A DNA stretch of 64,000 nucleotides from Microbotryomycetes sp. JL201 (Eukaryota > Basidiomycota > Microbotryomycetes), in NCBI GenBank assembly GCA_033819885.1, contig JAQYUZ010000001.1, positions 186,001 through 250,000 of the forward strand, in the 5' to 3' direction. The position numbers were made by a program, and so were the translations under genes. The notes below the pieces were generated by a model, which saw nothing but the letters and a program-made list of their open reading frames with translations, searched no databases and had not been told where the DNA came from. How positions within the stretch are numbered: the first letter of the stretch is position 1; every line of letters starts with the position of its first letter. Below, in pieces: positions 10,058-22,585 of the stretch.

Positions 10058-11799
10058 TCAAACCGAGATCGTCTTGAAAATGTTGAACCCGTCCAGAGCG
10101 GTACTAACAACGCAACCTGGGATTTGAGGGTGCCAGTGCAACTCCTTAATGTCTCTTTGACCTTGATGAACGAACAACAATTGCGCCGGGACGTCTTTCA
10201 AGCGGTCGATCTCGCCGTTTGTTGGCATCGGCCGCTCGTCCTCGTCTTCCTCGACGGACAAGTCCCACAAAGTTAGTTGGTCGTCGGCGCCTGAGGCGGC
10301 GAAGCACGATTCTTCAGTTGGGTGCCATTCAATAGACGTGATGGGCGCAGTGTGCCAGTTGAACGCCGCGACTGGTGACGGCGCCGGCGCTTTCGTGCTG
10401 AAGTACAATTTCCCGACGTCAATACGGTCCCGAATCCGAGGCGGGTCTTGCAACTACGGACTCACCCCTTGAAATTCCGCAAATCCCAGATCTTGATAGC
10501 ACCTTCGTCACCACCCGACGCTAGAAGGTAGTTTGTCTTGAGGTTCCAGCTGATGACGTTAACATCCGATTCGTGTGCGCCTGCGACACCAATGACCGAC
10601 TTGCGGTCCTTGACTCGAATGTCCCATACGCGAATGCTCTTGTCGGCCGAGCAAGAGGCAAACACGGTGGGCTCCGAGGGAGACCACTGCAAATCTTCGA
10701 CAGAATCGGTGTGGCTGACGAACGGTTTCGGCGAAGACGTGAACGCCGATTGGCCCATAGTGGTCATGTAGATTTTGGAGTGAATATCGCCCGAGAGCAG
10801 CCGTGCCGAAGTCGACGAGCCAATGGGGTTGCCCCAGGCCAAAGCGTAGCCTTCTGCGCGACCGTGACTGTCGATGGTGTAAACAGGTTTCTTGCTCAAC
10901 GGCGCCGAGCTGCTGCCCGGGTTCAAGAGTGAGTCGAGGTGAGGTGCGACGTCAAAAATGTGCACCTTTCCCGTCTCGGAGAACGTGGCAACGTGGTAGG
11001 GCTCCGGTGGCGCCGGAGGCGCCGTCGACAGTGGGCCAGGCAAGATTCGCGCTCGCACGCGGTTCACACAACCTTGGTGCGGGATTGCCCGGAACGTAAT
11101 GACTGGGTCATCCTCTTCTTCATCGTCTTCGTCTTCGTCGTTGTCGGAGTCTGTTACGGAAGGCGACCGCGTGAGCAAAGTATTACCGAGCAGCGAAAAT
11201 TCTCCCGGAAGCCTCTCACCGTCTGCGTCCTTGCGGGTGCGACCAAGACCCTCCCATCTCATGATTGTCAGCTCATTGGCAGTCTTGTCGGTCGCTTGTG
11301 TGCCCGAAACGAGCGCGCACGAGACGGGATAGCCTTGACGCTCTTCGCCGAGGTTGTCTCTGAGAATGTCAAAACTGAGACTTGGCCACGTCGGCACGAA
11401 CGAATGGAGCAGCGGGTACGTCGACAAGTCTGGCTGGAGCGTCTCTCCGTCCTCGAGGGCGCCTCCGGGCAGGTACGGCACTGTCTGTGGCGCTTGTGCT
11501 TGGTCGTTGATCTCGTCGCCGTCGTCGTCGCCTTCAGCCCGCTCAAAGATGGTGTCTGGCCTGTCCACCTGCATTACACCGTCTGTTCTCTCATCGTTGT
11601 TGCCACTCTCGTCCTCGTCCTCGTCGTCGAGTGCGTCAACCACTTCGCCCGCGTCCTCGTCCAACTCAATCTCGTCTTCCCATTGATCCTCAAACTCTCC
11701 CATCTCGTCGGCAGCGCCAGACACCCGCTGAGCATCAGTAGGAGCAGTCTGCGTCTTGGCAGCTGGCCTCGACGTGGGTGAGGATGCGCGTTTGCCCAT
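10058..11799 (-). CDS. RRB1: Ribosome assembly WD40 protein RRB1 (GRWD1)
   Basis: Two exons give about 557 residues of the Rrb1/GRWD1 family, the nuclear chaperone of ribosomal protein uL3. The N-terminus has acidic stretches ([11 protein letters not shown]), then the CAF1C-like helix ([21 protein letters not shown]), then WD40 repeats with [35 protein letters not shown] and [20 protein letters not shown]. The last acidic insertion after WDLS is typical. One intron (about 10398-10465) splits the sixth repeat: WDLRNFKG joins [15 protein letters not shown] in phase. I chose the ATG at 11799 (MGKRASS); an upstream in-frame ATG adds 12 unconvincing residues. The protein lies upstream of SLX9 in function, as both serve ribosome assembly. 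Confidence 0.93.
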
Positions 11800-12106
11800 T
11801 TTCGTTCGCGCGAATCGGACCGAGCTGCACCACAACCGAAAGGGCGACGGACACGTGCAAACAGCATCAGAGTCACGCCATTGAATACGCTTTCCGTCTC
11901 ATGCCTGTACTCACACCGTCTGTAAGCTGGTCCTGCCGGCAAGACAAAAAGACGCGGCAGTTTCAAAAAAAGTGCGTGCGAGACGTGAGTGTATGCGCCC
12001 CTCGACATGACGTAAAATGACAGTCAAGCGAGCCGCGTTGGACAACAGAAAGGTAATCCGGTGATTTTACAACAAATGGAAGTACAGGACTGGACCGGCG
12101 GCGTCA
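11800..12106. other. Intergenic region between two minus-strand genes
   Basis: These 307 nt between the RRB1 start and the YJU2 stop contain no coding signal I can support. They should hold the RRB1 promoter and the YJU2 3' end. Confidence 0.5.
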
Positions 12107-13512
12107 CTACTTTTTTACTTTGATGCCAAGTTTCGCCGCAAGAGCTGCATTTGCGCTGCCCTTGCCCTTCTTCTTTGGCGGTGGCGCCATTGACGTGCTC
12201 TTGGCGACGATTGTTTTTGAAGCCTCTGACAGCAAAGACGCCGGCGTCGGCTCAACTGCATCGAGTTTTCGTTTGACAGCGGCTTGCTTGACCCCCGGCG
12301 CTGTCCCTGCTGATGACGATGAGCTACCAGACGCCCTAGGTGCCTGTTCTCGCACGGCATCACCATCTCGTGGCGTTCCAGGTTCAGAATCTTCCTCCGT
12401 TGTCGCATCTTCGTCCAGTTCAATGTCCGGCACGCCCTCAACAAACGCACGACCAAACACTCGTCTCACTTCCTCTTCATCCTCGGCCTCCTCCTGCTTC
12501 TTTCTGAGGTCGTCTTCATCAAGCTTGCGGACAAGGTCCCGTTCGCCACCACCGACATCGTACCCAGCCGTAACTCTGGCGAGGATCTTGTCGGCGTCAA
12601 CGTCCTTTTTGCCTGCCTTGTCCAACCTGGAATTTCGAGACTTGATCTCTTGCAAAGCGTCAAGAATGTCCATCTCCCGTTTGGAATCAATTGCTTTCGA
12701 CTCTAATTTCGCCATGGCGTCATCCTCTTCTTGCTGCTCGAGCAGATCGAGCTTGTCGACTTCCTTTTCTTGATCGCCCATGTCGCGCCATGGTTCGAAA
12801 TTGCGAGAAGCGCCATGTTCGGCTTGATAATCAGTGTTCCTATCATTGTAGCCGCATGTCAGATGACAGTAGCAATGTGAATTAGCGGATCGTTCAGAAA
12901 TGGCTCACTTCGGGTCAGTTTTGAATGTGATCTCGGCCGAGCACTGTGTGCACTTGATGTAAAACCGAAAAATCTGAAAACGTGCATGGATGCGCCAGGT
13001 CAGCGCGATAGCACGCACTCGATGCAATCGCAGCTCGCTTCAACTCGCCTTGATTCCGTAGTAATCTTCGCCCTGAACAGTCTCTTTCCGAGCATTGAAC
13101 TTTTTGCCTTTGTAGATGTACTCGCCACAAGTGCTGTTAAAGATGTTTCGAAATCCATAGTGAGTGAGACGAGATCGACGCGACAACCTCGAGAGCCAAA
13201 ACAATCCAAGAGCTCACTTGCACCTCATTGAGAACGGCGCCATCAAACGGACGACCTGTTGTCTCTCCTTACCAAGCTTCCTCCTTTTGATCTGCAAGCA
13301 CGCGCTCATGTGTCAGCTCAAGCATCTTTGAAAGCTCCAATCCGGTCTCTCGAGACTGACCAAAGAGGGATCAAAGTTGGGCGGGTAGTACTGTAAATTG
13401 TTGAAATCGACGTTCAGTGCAGCAGCGTCAGCCTCCGTGATTCACACATGCGATGGGTCCGAAAGCCAGGCTTAGCTCGACGCACCTTGTTGAGGACCTT
13501 GCGCTCAGACAT
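12107..13512 (-). CDS. YJU2: Pre-mRNA splicing factor YJU2 (CCDC94)
   Basis: Six exons encode about 337 residues of Yju2, the step-one factor that binds the branch helix in the spliceosome. It opens [26 protein letters not shown]. The zinc site is split by introns: [15 protein letters not shown] and later [18 protein letters not shown], then [19 protein letters not shown]. The C-terminal half is charged coiled coil with a basic end (LGIKVKK). Exons are about 13512-13486, 13390-13361 (30 nt), 13291-13218, 13133-13049, 12973-12909 and 12839-12107. The intron at about 12974-13048 has a GC donor (AAG/GCGAGT); no GT site keeps the frame. The gene lies just downstream of SF3B1 on the same strand, another factor contacting the branch region. 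Confidence 0.93.
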
Positions 13513-13850
13513 GTTGGGCTAGTGTTTCTGATGGTCAAAAAAGGTGGCGATGTTGCGAGGGCCCCTGCGTAGCGAGCGGATTTGAAGGCAGCAGACGAGC
13601 CTCGAGTCACGGAAGCCGGCGCGTTCTGTAGACAATGGCGGAGGCGGACTGGCTGATGGCTATCTGCGACCACTCCTTTGTATACACCTCACGCGCTTTG
13701 TGATGATCGGTGAGCGCGACTTGGACGAGTCAAGCGTATGTGGGCAGGAGGAGCAGGAGGCCCGAGCAAACAATCGCCCAAGTCATCAAACTGATACACA
13801 ACTACAATTTCCATAAACAGACAAACATCTCAAAGTAGCTATCGCGAAAA
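13513..13850. other. Intergenic region between two minus-strand genes
   Basis: These 338 nt separate the YJU2 start from the SF3B1 stop. I see no gene; this is the presumed YJU2 promoter and SF3B1 3' region. Confidence 0.5.
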
Positions 13851-16800
13851 TCAAATCCAGATCATCAGCTGCTGAGTCCGGCCTTCATAGTCGTTGCGCT
13901 CGTCAGAAAGCTCAGGAACTATGAGTGAAAGGAAGCCGATCGTCAGTCAGTCACGGTAAACGCCACGACCCAGCGGTGCAGACAGGACTCACTTGATGGG
14001 TAGAACGCAACAAGAGCGTCTTGTGCTCCCATGTACAGCGAGTTGTAGATCTGCCAGTACACTTCTCGCACTCGTCGGGCGGGGTGCCACATGCCTTGCA
14101 AGACATAATTGAGCACGATGCCAGGGCCTAGCGCAACACGCATCGCTTCGATGGCGTCTAGCACGGCACCGATCACATGCGGACTCGCTGTGAAAGAGGA
14201 GCAAAGTCAGTCAAAGCGCTCACAAAAAAATCTCGCATCAACGCACTCTCGAAAACATTGGGCCAGATCAGGTTGAGCAAGTGCAAGTGAGCGTCCTCGT
14301 TACCGAGACCAGCCGTGCCGAGCGCCAAGTGCTTGACGATCGTGCTCGCCGTTTGTCGGTGGACCAAATCTCGGTCCGTCAACGCGTCTTCCAAGCACGT
14401 AACAACAGAGTGAATGTAGTCTTTGCCCATCTCGCCAATGTACTCAAACATGAACGACATGGCCTTGAGACAGCCGTTGCGCACATTAAGCTCGGGCGTG
14501 CGGTATTCGTTGAGGATCGCAGGGATACATGTGAATGGACCGCAGGTTTCGGCGACAATTGCTGCAGATCATCGTGTCAGATTAGCTAGGTACCACATAC
14601 TGACAAGCACAAGCGCTCACCGATGGCGACAGTACTGCACACACGCGATTGACGCTCTTGCACGCGCAAATTGGTCAGAAGCACTGACAAGACATCTTGC
14701 GGACCGATGGCCTTGGCAATGTAACCAAAAGAGTTAACGGCGGCACGTCGAATGGCACGTTTGTGCGCTTTGAGCAGATCAAGCAATTCGAAACAGATGC
14801 GCATCCACTCTCGAGCAGACACAAACTCGGCGCCACGATCGGCGATACGACCAATCAGGTTGATTGAGGCTTCTTGTACCTTTTCGTGTCGGTTACGCAA
14901 GATGGGTGTCATGCGGGGCACTGCATGCCGAACAATTTAATCAGTGCATGCCGCTCAATTTTGCACATGCCAACTCACAAAGGTCCTTGACTGGGGGGCT
15001 CAACTGCGTCATTCCGACCACATTGGCGACGGCACCAATAGCTGAAATGATGCTACCTAGCGTGTCGGGGTATTCTTCACCGAGCTGCTCGAACAAAACG
15101 ACGCCGAGCTTGGACAAGAGTGTGTCTTCCTCGCACTGCTTGATAACAATGGCGAGCTTGCTCGTCAAGTCTGCCGCTTGTTGTCGAACTTGGGCGCTCT
15201 TGTTATTGAGTCGCCACAAGATTGTTGAGACGATTTGGGTCAAATACGGTTTGACGCGAATGCCTGCACGAATATGGGAGTCAGCAACAAAGTTTGGGAG
15301 CGCAGAGGTACCTGCTCACCCAGTGCATTGACAACGACGCCGAAACCTTCAAGCATGACTTTGTCTTCGACGGTCTGCTCTTGGAAGGCGTAAATGATGC
15401 CATCAATGAGCTGTAGCTCGAGGCGCTCGTCGATGTCGGCCGCGCCGAGGTTCTCGACAACCTTGGTGATGATCTCCATCACCATCTTCCTGTACGGCTC
15501 CGATTCGTCCTTGAGATCATTGACGATGCGACCGACAATTTCCGAGACGCCCGCTTTGTTGGCCAGCTCGACTGTCGTCTCGACTACTTGCTGCGAGTTG
15601 CGCTTGTCGAGCGCCATGCGGCGAACCAAGAAGCAGCGGAAATACTCAGGCAAAATCTCGTCCTTGACGTACGAAGGCTGGACACCTTCGGTGCTGGCGC
15701 ATTGTTTGACGACCTTGAGCACAATCTTTTTCATTTCTTCGTCGGGCGATTGGAACTCTCGAATGAGGATAACCATGACCTCCTTCGTATAGTAATTGGC
15801 ATACTCTGGGTCCATCAAAGGGATGATGAAACCGATCGCTTTGAGAAACGCCGCAAGACCTTTGCCTCGATGCTTGCGAATGCCAGTCCACAATGGTTTG
15901 AGAACGGAGTCGAACGATTCGATACCATATGGTGCAGCGGCTTCCGCGAGTGCAGCAATGCACAAAGCTGTCATCGTGCGGACCTTTTGCTGCTCGTCCT
16001 CGAGGCCATGGGCGACGGCTTCGACCAGATTCTTCAGGTGCGGCAGGACGGCGCAGCCCATCATGATGGCAATCTGTTGGATGATCTTGATGCCAGTGTG
16101 CCGCGCCTGCCACGACTTTTTCGACCGACAGACGGCTTTCAAGAACGGCAGTAGGGAGGGAATGCCCAGGGCTGATGCGACCACCGAAAATGCACGCGCA
16201 GTTGTATTGCGGACGTACTCGTCGGCGTGATCGATATCAGGACGCATGGTGGAAATCATGTGTGCAAGACCTGCTGCCTTGGACAAGTTGGAAATGATCT
16301 CGCGACCCTCACTGCGCGGCAAGGACCGTCTGTCAGCTTGCAGCAAGGCATGCAGCAAGAGGCACGACTCACACTCGAGCGTAATAATCCTCGTCAATGA
16401 GCAACGGTTCGATGACGACGAGAATTTTGTGAACGTAGGGCCTGACAAGGTCGTCGAGCTTGTACAGAACGCGGTCGATGACCTTCACGAGCAAATGACG
16501 CTCTTGATCTTCAAGAGTGCGCTCCATCAACAGGGGCAATATCTTGTCGAAAAGCGGACCGGCACCAAACTCGCGAGCCTTGTCTGTGATCTGTCGCAGC
16601 GCAGTCTTGCGCATCGGCGGCGTACCGTTCTTGATTTTGAGCAACAGCCGCATGATCTTGCGTTCCTTGAGCTCTTCAATCGACAACTCGCTTTCATCTT
16701 CGTTGCCGAGAATCTGCCAAGCAGTAAGCGTCAGTCACACAATTCCTACGATGATGGCATCGCTCGACTGACCTTGGCAAAGTACTGAGCGTCCTCCGAT

Positions 16801-18083
16801 TTGAAGAATTGCAGGTCGCCCACACCTTCGATCGAGGTAGGCAAGTCTTGAGCTTGGACGCCAAGCGCCGCGGCACTGACGCCTTCCTCTGGCATGATGA
16901 ATCCTCCACTCATGCCCATAGGCGTCTCGAGCAGCTTGCGCGACGGCGTTCGGATGGGCACATAGCCTTGGGGCGGTTCAACGATCTCGTAGCCTTCTGA
17001 AGGCAGCATCTCGTTGAGCTCGTCATCAGATAACGGTCTGTTGCGAGGATCGAGCATGAGCGCTCCACCGGGACCACCTGCAACGGGCGTCATGCCAAAC
17101 GGCATAAGAGACGAAGAGCCGGAAGCGGCCATTGGGGTAGCCATGACGCCGCCGACCGGCGTCTGGTCCCAGCGTGAGCGCTTTGGTGTTTCGCCGACAG
17201 AGCCTGTCGAAGCCATGGCGGGTGTCTCGTCCCAACGCGACCGCTTTTTGCGCGGTGCAGCCGCTGCCGCTGCCTCGCGACCCTGAGTGTTGCTTTCGTC
17301 CCATTCACCTTTGATGATGGGTTTTGTGTCGTCTTGCATCGTCACATCCTCGATCGCCTTGGGTCTCGGTGGTTCTTCGACGTCCCAGCGCCTGCCGCGT
17401 GGCGTGGCGTCCGGCGCTTCGATGGAGGCCGTTGCAGTCTCGCCATCGTTCTCGCCGGTGATACCTTCTTCGCGCTGCTTTTCGATTGCTCGTCTGACAC
17501 GTTGTTCCTCGCGCTCGAGTTCAGCGCGGCGCATGTTGTCGGCGTACGAGTTGGCTTCGGCCGAGACGGTCTTTTCGGCCTCGTCTGCCGCGAATGCATC
17601 CACTTGTTTGCCAGCCTGGCGCTCGAACCGTCGATTGTGGTAGTCTGACTGCCTCGAGGCGACCTGCCTGGCTGCAGCCGACTCTGCGAACGGGTCTGGC
17701 GCATCGTCGTCCGCGAACTCGTTCAAGAGGTGCTTTGGCGCCGAGACTGCATGCCGTAGAAGGGGCGTCAGAACGTCACGAGACAAGTCTGTATGTGATC
17801 GCGCAAGCTCACAAGAGTCGAGGAAGCTGACGGGTCGCGCGTTGCCGTCGTCGTCCAGCTCGTCGCCGCCGCTGCCGCCGCCGCCGGCGCTGATGCTCAG
17901 GTCGTGGTTGGCAAACCTGGATGCTTTTCCTCCAGTGTCGTAAACGTCCGTGTCCATCGAGTTGCCTGTCATTGACACCTTGTTGCTCTCTGACTCTGGC
18001 CGCTGCGTCGACGCGGCGGCGAGTTTGGCCTGCCGGCGCGCCTGTTGCGCCGCACGGATCTCGTCTGCCGTGCTATCGCTCAT
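13851..18083 (-). CDS. HSH155: U2 snRNP splicing factor SF3B1 (Hsh155)
   Basis: Nine exons encode about 1246 residues of SF3B1, the HEAT-repeat core of the U2 SF3b complex that clamps the branch-point duplex. The N-terminal third has the RWDETP/RWDQTP motifs ([20 protein letters not shown]) and the U2AF/p14-binding type region. The HEAT part begins [19 protein letters not shown] and follows the family almost without gaps: [53 protein letters not shown] (Lys at the human K700 position kept), [13 protein letters not shown], ending [20 protein letters not shown]. Introns are about 17747-17812, 16714-16772, 16312-16372, 15264-15319, 14921-14978, 14562-14620, 14188-14246 and 13919-13992. The first is 66 nt without a stop, so an unspliced message stays in frame; removing it restores [12 protein letters not shown]. 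Confidence 0.96.
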
Positions 18084-18311
18084 GGTGGCGAGACTGCGCG
18101 CGGGCGGAGGCGTGAGTGGCGGCCGGACAAGGAGCGCAGTGCGAGATTGCTGACTTGACCCAGAATGGCCTATTTGCAATGCTTGTTTACTCCTGGAGGA
18201 TGAGCCAATACATTCATGAAACACTCATTGAAACAACAACTCGGACGTCCCCATCGTAATTTGTGATATCGATTCGTCGACTCACGTAGGCGCATTTCCT
18301 ACTTTCAGCAT
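18084..18311. promoter_or_regulatory. Divergent promoter SF3B1 / TCF25
   Basis: A 228-bp interval lies between the start codons of the two opposed genes, so both core promoters and 5' UTRs must fit here. I recognise no specific element. Confidence 0.55.
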
Positions 18312-21037
18312 ATGCCGCCTCGCCTCAACAAGCGCCAACAGCGCGAGCAGGCAGAGCTCGCAGAGCTTGCAGCTGCTCACCCGAACGCTGCCCAGGATGC
18401 TTCAACTCTAGATGCACCGTTGAGCGATCAACAAGTGACGGAAGACATTGACGACGACCATGAACAACCGAGGACAGCACAAGTCGCAAACGCTTTTGGA
18501 GCAGTCAGTTGAGGACTGTATAAGTCTAGTTCGCTTCGGTGGCGCTCACATATGTACCGCCTGCCGCAGCTCAACCTCGATGACGCAGACGGCGGAGATT
18601 CTGGCGACGACGACATCGATCAGCAGGCGACTACGGCACCTCAAAGCGCAACAAAGGCGAGCATAGCCGAAAGCCAACGTTTGAAAGGCACTGACAGTGC
18701 TGTGAGACCAACAGAGAAAGGCCAAGAACAAGAAAAAGAAAAAGAAGGGCTCTACCGCCGCCACAGGAAGCGCCACCCCCGGCACAGAGTCAGCAGACAC
18801 ACCACAGCAACAGAGAAGAGCAGACAAGAAGAAGTTGACGAAACCTGACGAAGATCTGGACGAGATTGACAGGGCGCTGGCAGAGATTGCAGCCAAGCAG
18901 GGCACGACGGCAGAGTCGGACGCGAACGCGACAAATGCACGGCAGAGACCAGAGTGGCGAGCACTCAAGGAAGTCTTCGCATTTGAACCAAAGCTGCTCG
19001 ACTCGGATGCCGAATTGAAACGAATGTTTGGCAGCAAAGTCGTCAGTACAGAGACTTTGGCTTTCCCCAAGATCTCGCCTGAGATGGCTTCATTTTGCAG
19101 GTCGGTTCGACGCAAACTTCCGCTCCGAGATCTCCCTATCATGCCCGACTAGCCAACAACCCTCATCATTCAACGTCTGTCAAACGTGCAAATTCGTTTC
19201 TGGCGCAGCCTGAACCAGGCTGGTATCCGCCGACAGGCGTGCTCAAGCTCTTGCCTTATGACGGTCCAGAGAGCAAATCAGATGAAGGCGACTGGTACAC
19301 GTTCGACCATCCGTGGGAATACCGAGCTGCCCAATTGTCATTTCTCGAAGTCCTGCAACAAGCAGACGGCAATCGACTTTTCAACGTGTTGCAGACTCAG
19401 CCATATCACGTTGACACTTTGATGCAGTTGTCTGAGATGATGGCGCACCAGGGCGATTTGGGCGCGTCATCTACCAACTTGAATCGAGCGCTCTACGCTA
19501 TGTCGGCGCCTTTGCCGGCCACATTTCCGTCTGGCAACTTCCGGCTGCCGTACTCTCGGATAGAGAACCGGGCATTCTTTCTGGCTGTGGCAAGAAAGGT
19601 TGCGTTGTTAACTAAACGGGGAACCTGGCGAACAGCTTGCGAGTGGGCCAAGATCGGACTCGGGGTCGGAGGAGGGCAAGACCCAGTTGGCATGCTGACT
19701 TTGTGAGTTGGTTCTGTCGCTCTTCTTCGACAAGGTGATTCCTGATTTCAATTGCATTGCAGCGTCGATTTTTTGGCTCCAAAAGCACGGCAAAACGAGT
19801 GGTTCATGTCGATGCTTGACGCCTTGCCGAAAGCGTACCCTCAACAAGAAGAGATGCGCCTAGAGATCTACCCCGGTCTTGCCTTTGCCAAAGCTTTGTG
19901 TTTGCGAAACGTCGAAGAAGACAATCACGAGGTACGTCTTCTCATTAAAAGACCGACGTGAGGCTGACTATACAGCGATTCAGAATACCGAAAAGAGTAC
20001 CGAGGCACTCAGAAGCGCGATCCTCAGGTTCCCGATGGTTGTGACATTGCTGTTGACAGCGCTCGGCGGTACAATTCCGCCACAACTCGTGTCTCACCGC
20101 CGCGCTCAAGTTAATGGTGCTTTCACGCAAGTTTGAATTCAGGTTGAAAGAATTGCAAATAGTTGCTGACGCGGCTTGATGCAGGAGTAACCCATCATAT
20201 GTCATATCGCTTCTGGCAGCCCTCTACTCTGCCCGCTCGTCGCCTTTGTGGAAGCCGCCGGCGCTTCAGACTTGGTTGGAAAAGACGGCAACCAGCGCTG
20301 CTAAATCACTGGACGACACGTCGCTCGAAGACGTCAGGATAGGTCAGAGATTGTTCGATGAGGGTGCGTTCCCCGCGGGCACGGCGCCAGCAGGAATCAT
20401 CAGGGCTGCCTACATCGCAGGTTAGTTGCATGTTTGAAACATCATTGATGCAAATCTCGAGAAAAAAGCTGATGCAAACTTTCTTCGTCTCCGAGCAGAC
20501 ATGCCATCAGTTCGACCCTACCTTCCGCCGACTCTCATGTCTCAAACATCTTACTCGTTCGATCCCGTTCCCCCTTCCCGCCAATCCGGAGCAACTTTTT
20601 ACGATGACTCGTACTTTGCACCATTGTATCAATCTTCGCGTCAACATCAAAGACGAGCGCGTCAAAACGCCTCCGGAGGTGCGACGAGTGCACGAGGCAT
20701 GGCTCAAGCCGCCGCAAACATGCGTGACCAGCTCGCTCAATTACTGGGTATCGGTCCACAAGGACCCCAAGTTGATCTGAACCCTGAACTCAGGGCAGAG
20801 TTGCTGAGAGAATTTGAAATGCTGGGAGGAGGAGGAGGAGGTGGAGCAGGAGGGGAACTCCCTCCCGGAGCTTTTCCTGGCGTTGGCGAAGACGATGAAG
20901 AAGGACAAGAAGGTGAATGGGACGAAGATGAAGATGAAGGGAATGCGGATGAAGACCAAGTCGCTCCTGAGCAGGCGAGAAATTTCTTGGGCCGGCTAGC
21001 CGCCTTGTTTGGACAAAACGCTGATGAGCAGGAATGA
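18312..21037 (+). CDS. RQC1: Ribosome quality control factor RQC1 (TCF25 family)
   Basis: Eight exons give about 764 residues of the TCF25/Rqc1 family, part of the ribosome quality control complex that directs stalled nascent chains to Ltn1 and Cdc48. The N-terminus is MPPRLNKRQQREQ, then a Lys-rich patch (KNKKKKKKGS). The TCF25 domain has VFAFEPKLLDSDAELKRMFG, PGWYPPTGVLKLLPYDG, FLEVLQQADGNRLFNVLQ, AFFLAVARKVALLTKRGTWR and YSARSSPLWKPPALQTWL. The tail is Gly-rich then acidic (GEWDEDEDEGNADED). Introns are about 18504-18569, 18657-18714, 19042-19100, 19703-19762, 19932-19983, 20127-20184 and 20421-20498. Two of these (18657 and 20127) use GC donors, AAG/GCGAGC and CAC/GCAAGT. Only these preserve the frame into family-like sequence. 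Confidence 0.92.
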
Positions 21038-21113
21038 TTGACAACAACATGACATGTTTGACAACAGAATTAACCCTGCTTGAAATCGGACGCGCGGGAG
21101 TCCGACTGCCTTA

Positions 21114-22585
21114 TCACTGGAGGACGACTTTGACCCACTCGTCAAGCCTCTCGACCTCTTCCTCGGGCAAACTTTCCCTCGAAACCAATCCCATTGACCT
21201 CAGAAGCATGCTACTTCGCCGTGACACCCCGCGCACAAAGTCTGAGCTCTGCCATGAAACGGACCTCGCCCTGTTGAGTTTTGTCCTGCAGATCGACGGA
21301 TCTTCCTCGACAGACTCTAGACAGGTCCGAGGCGACTTGCAAGTCGTCTTGCGCGACATTCTTCGCTCCACAGGACCGTAAACGTCACCATACTTGCCAG
21401 AGCCTCTTCCTCCGCCGAGTGCAATGCTGGCAGAGTTGCTCGTCAGCGAGCGATCGCAGCCGGATGAACGTTGCGCAGGGTGGCTCACGTAGGTAAGATC
21501 AAGCGCATCAAGCCAATTTTGTAGGGCTGTTCTCGAGGAGAGTTTGGTGATGGCAAATGCGCGAGGTCCCATGAGAACAAGGTCGCCACGGAGGGCTGAG
21601 CTCTCAGATCTCTATGTCGAATGTCCGCACGAGTGTGTTGCGCTGGACTGTATACCTCTGAAGGTGTGACGGGTCGCGTATGTGTCGGAGTGCAGCTGAC
21701 AATGCTTGATCTCGGATTTGGAGGCGAGGCAATCTGCGAGCCAAGGACAGACGACAATGACATGTGCGTTGGGAACGGTATGCTTGACGCAAGCGGTGAA
21801 CCTGTTGGCCCATTTGCTATTGGCGCAACTGTCGCATCTGGTGCTGCGATTCGTGATTGAGGTCCAAACGAATCGTCCTCTATTGCTGCGAAGAAATGTT
21901 CTTGCGTTTGACCAACCGAGTCGTCTTGCTCGTCCGAAATACTAGCGCCGGCGTCGAAGGCGAGAGGAAAAACGAGCGAACGCTCACGAGGTTCCGTTGC
22001 GCCGGCCCGAACTGTTCCTCTTGGAGTCGGGGCGGTCTCGACTACAATGGGTGCAAGCGAGATCCGCTTCTGTTCGTCCTCATTAGCCGAAGCGCGACTT
22101 TCCAAATCCCGGGGAGGTCGAGGTGGAGTCGACATCAAAGTGGAACCGAGAGTCAGATCAATCACAGTTGAAGCTGTCGATAGATGGCCGCTTCGGGATG
22201 CGCTCAAAGGTGGACAAATATCGTCTAGCGATACCAGAGTCAAGTCGAGCTCGTGGGATAGGTCAAACACGTCCGGGTCAGGTACGAGGTTGGTCACGTG
22301 ATTTGATCGTTTCACTGTCGTTGACAATTCCGAGTTTAGCTTCTGTAGACGTGAATAATCGTTCACGATGTTTGATGGAAGTTGGCGGAGCACCTGTGAG
22401 TCGTGCATGCGCGCGTGAGCAGACGATGGCCACGCACTCGTATCGAAGAGGCCTACATTCCGCTGGGACGTCTTGGAAATGTTGTTTGCTCTGTTGTACG
22501 TGGCGCTTATCTGTCCCACCCCGTCGTTGTAGACGGGAACAGGCTTGCGTGTGATCCTAACATCAGAGGCGTCTCTGTTCAGCAT
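21114..22585 (-). CDS. Conserved-looking Ser/Pro-rich protein of unknown function
   Basis: Two exons (about 22585-21656 and 21611-21114) with a short 44-nt intron (GTATAC donor, CATAG acceptor) give about 475 residues. The N-terminus reads MLNRDASDVRITRKPVPVYN, followed by a possible amphipathic helix near LPSNIVNDYSRLQKLNSEL and a long Ser/Pro/Thr-rich middle. The block right after the intron looks structured: ALRGDLVLMGPRAFAI, then LSSRTALQNWLDALDL. The C-terminus has short Arg/Ser runs and ends EEEVERLDEWVKVVLQ. I do not recognise the family. Without the intron the frame continues into different sequence, so the model depends on that block being genuine. The start at 22585 is a choice; an in-frame ATG lies five codons upstream. 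Confidence 0.6.
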
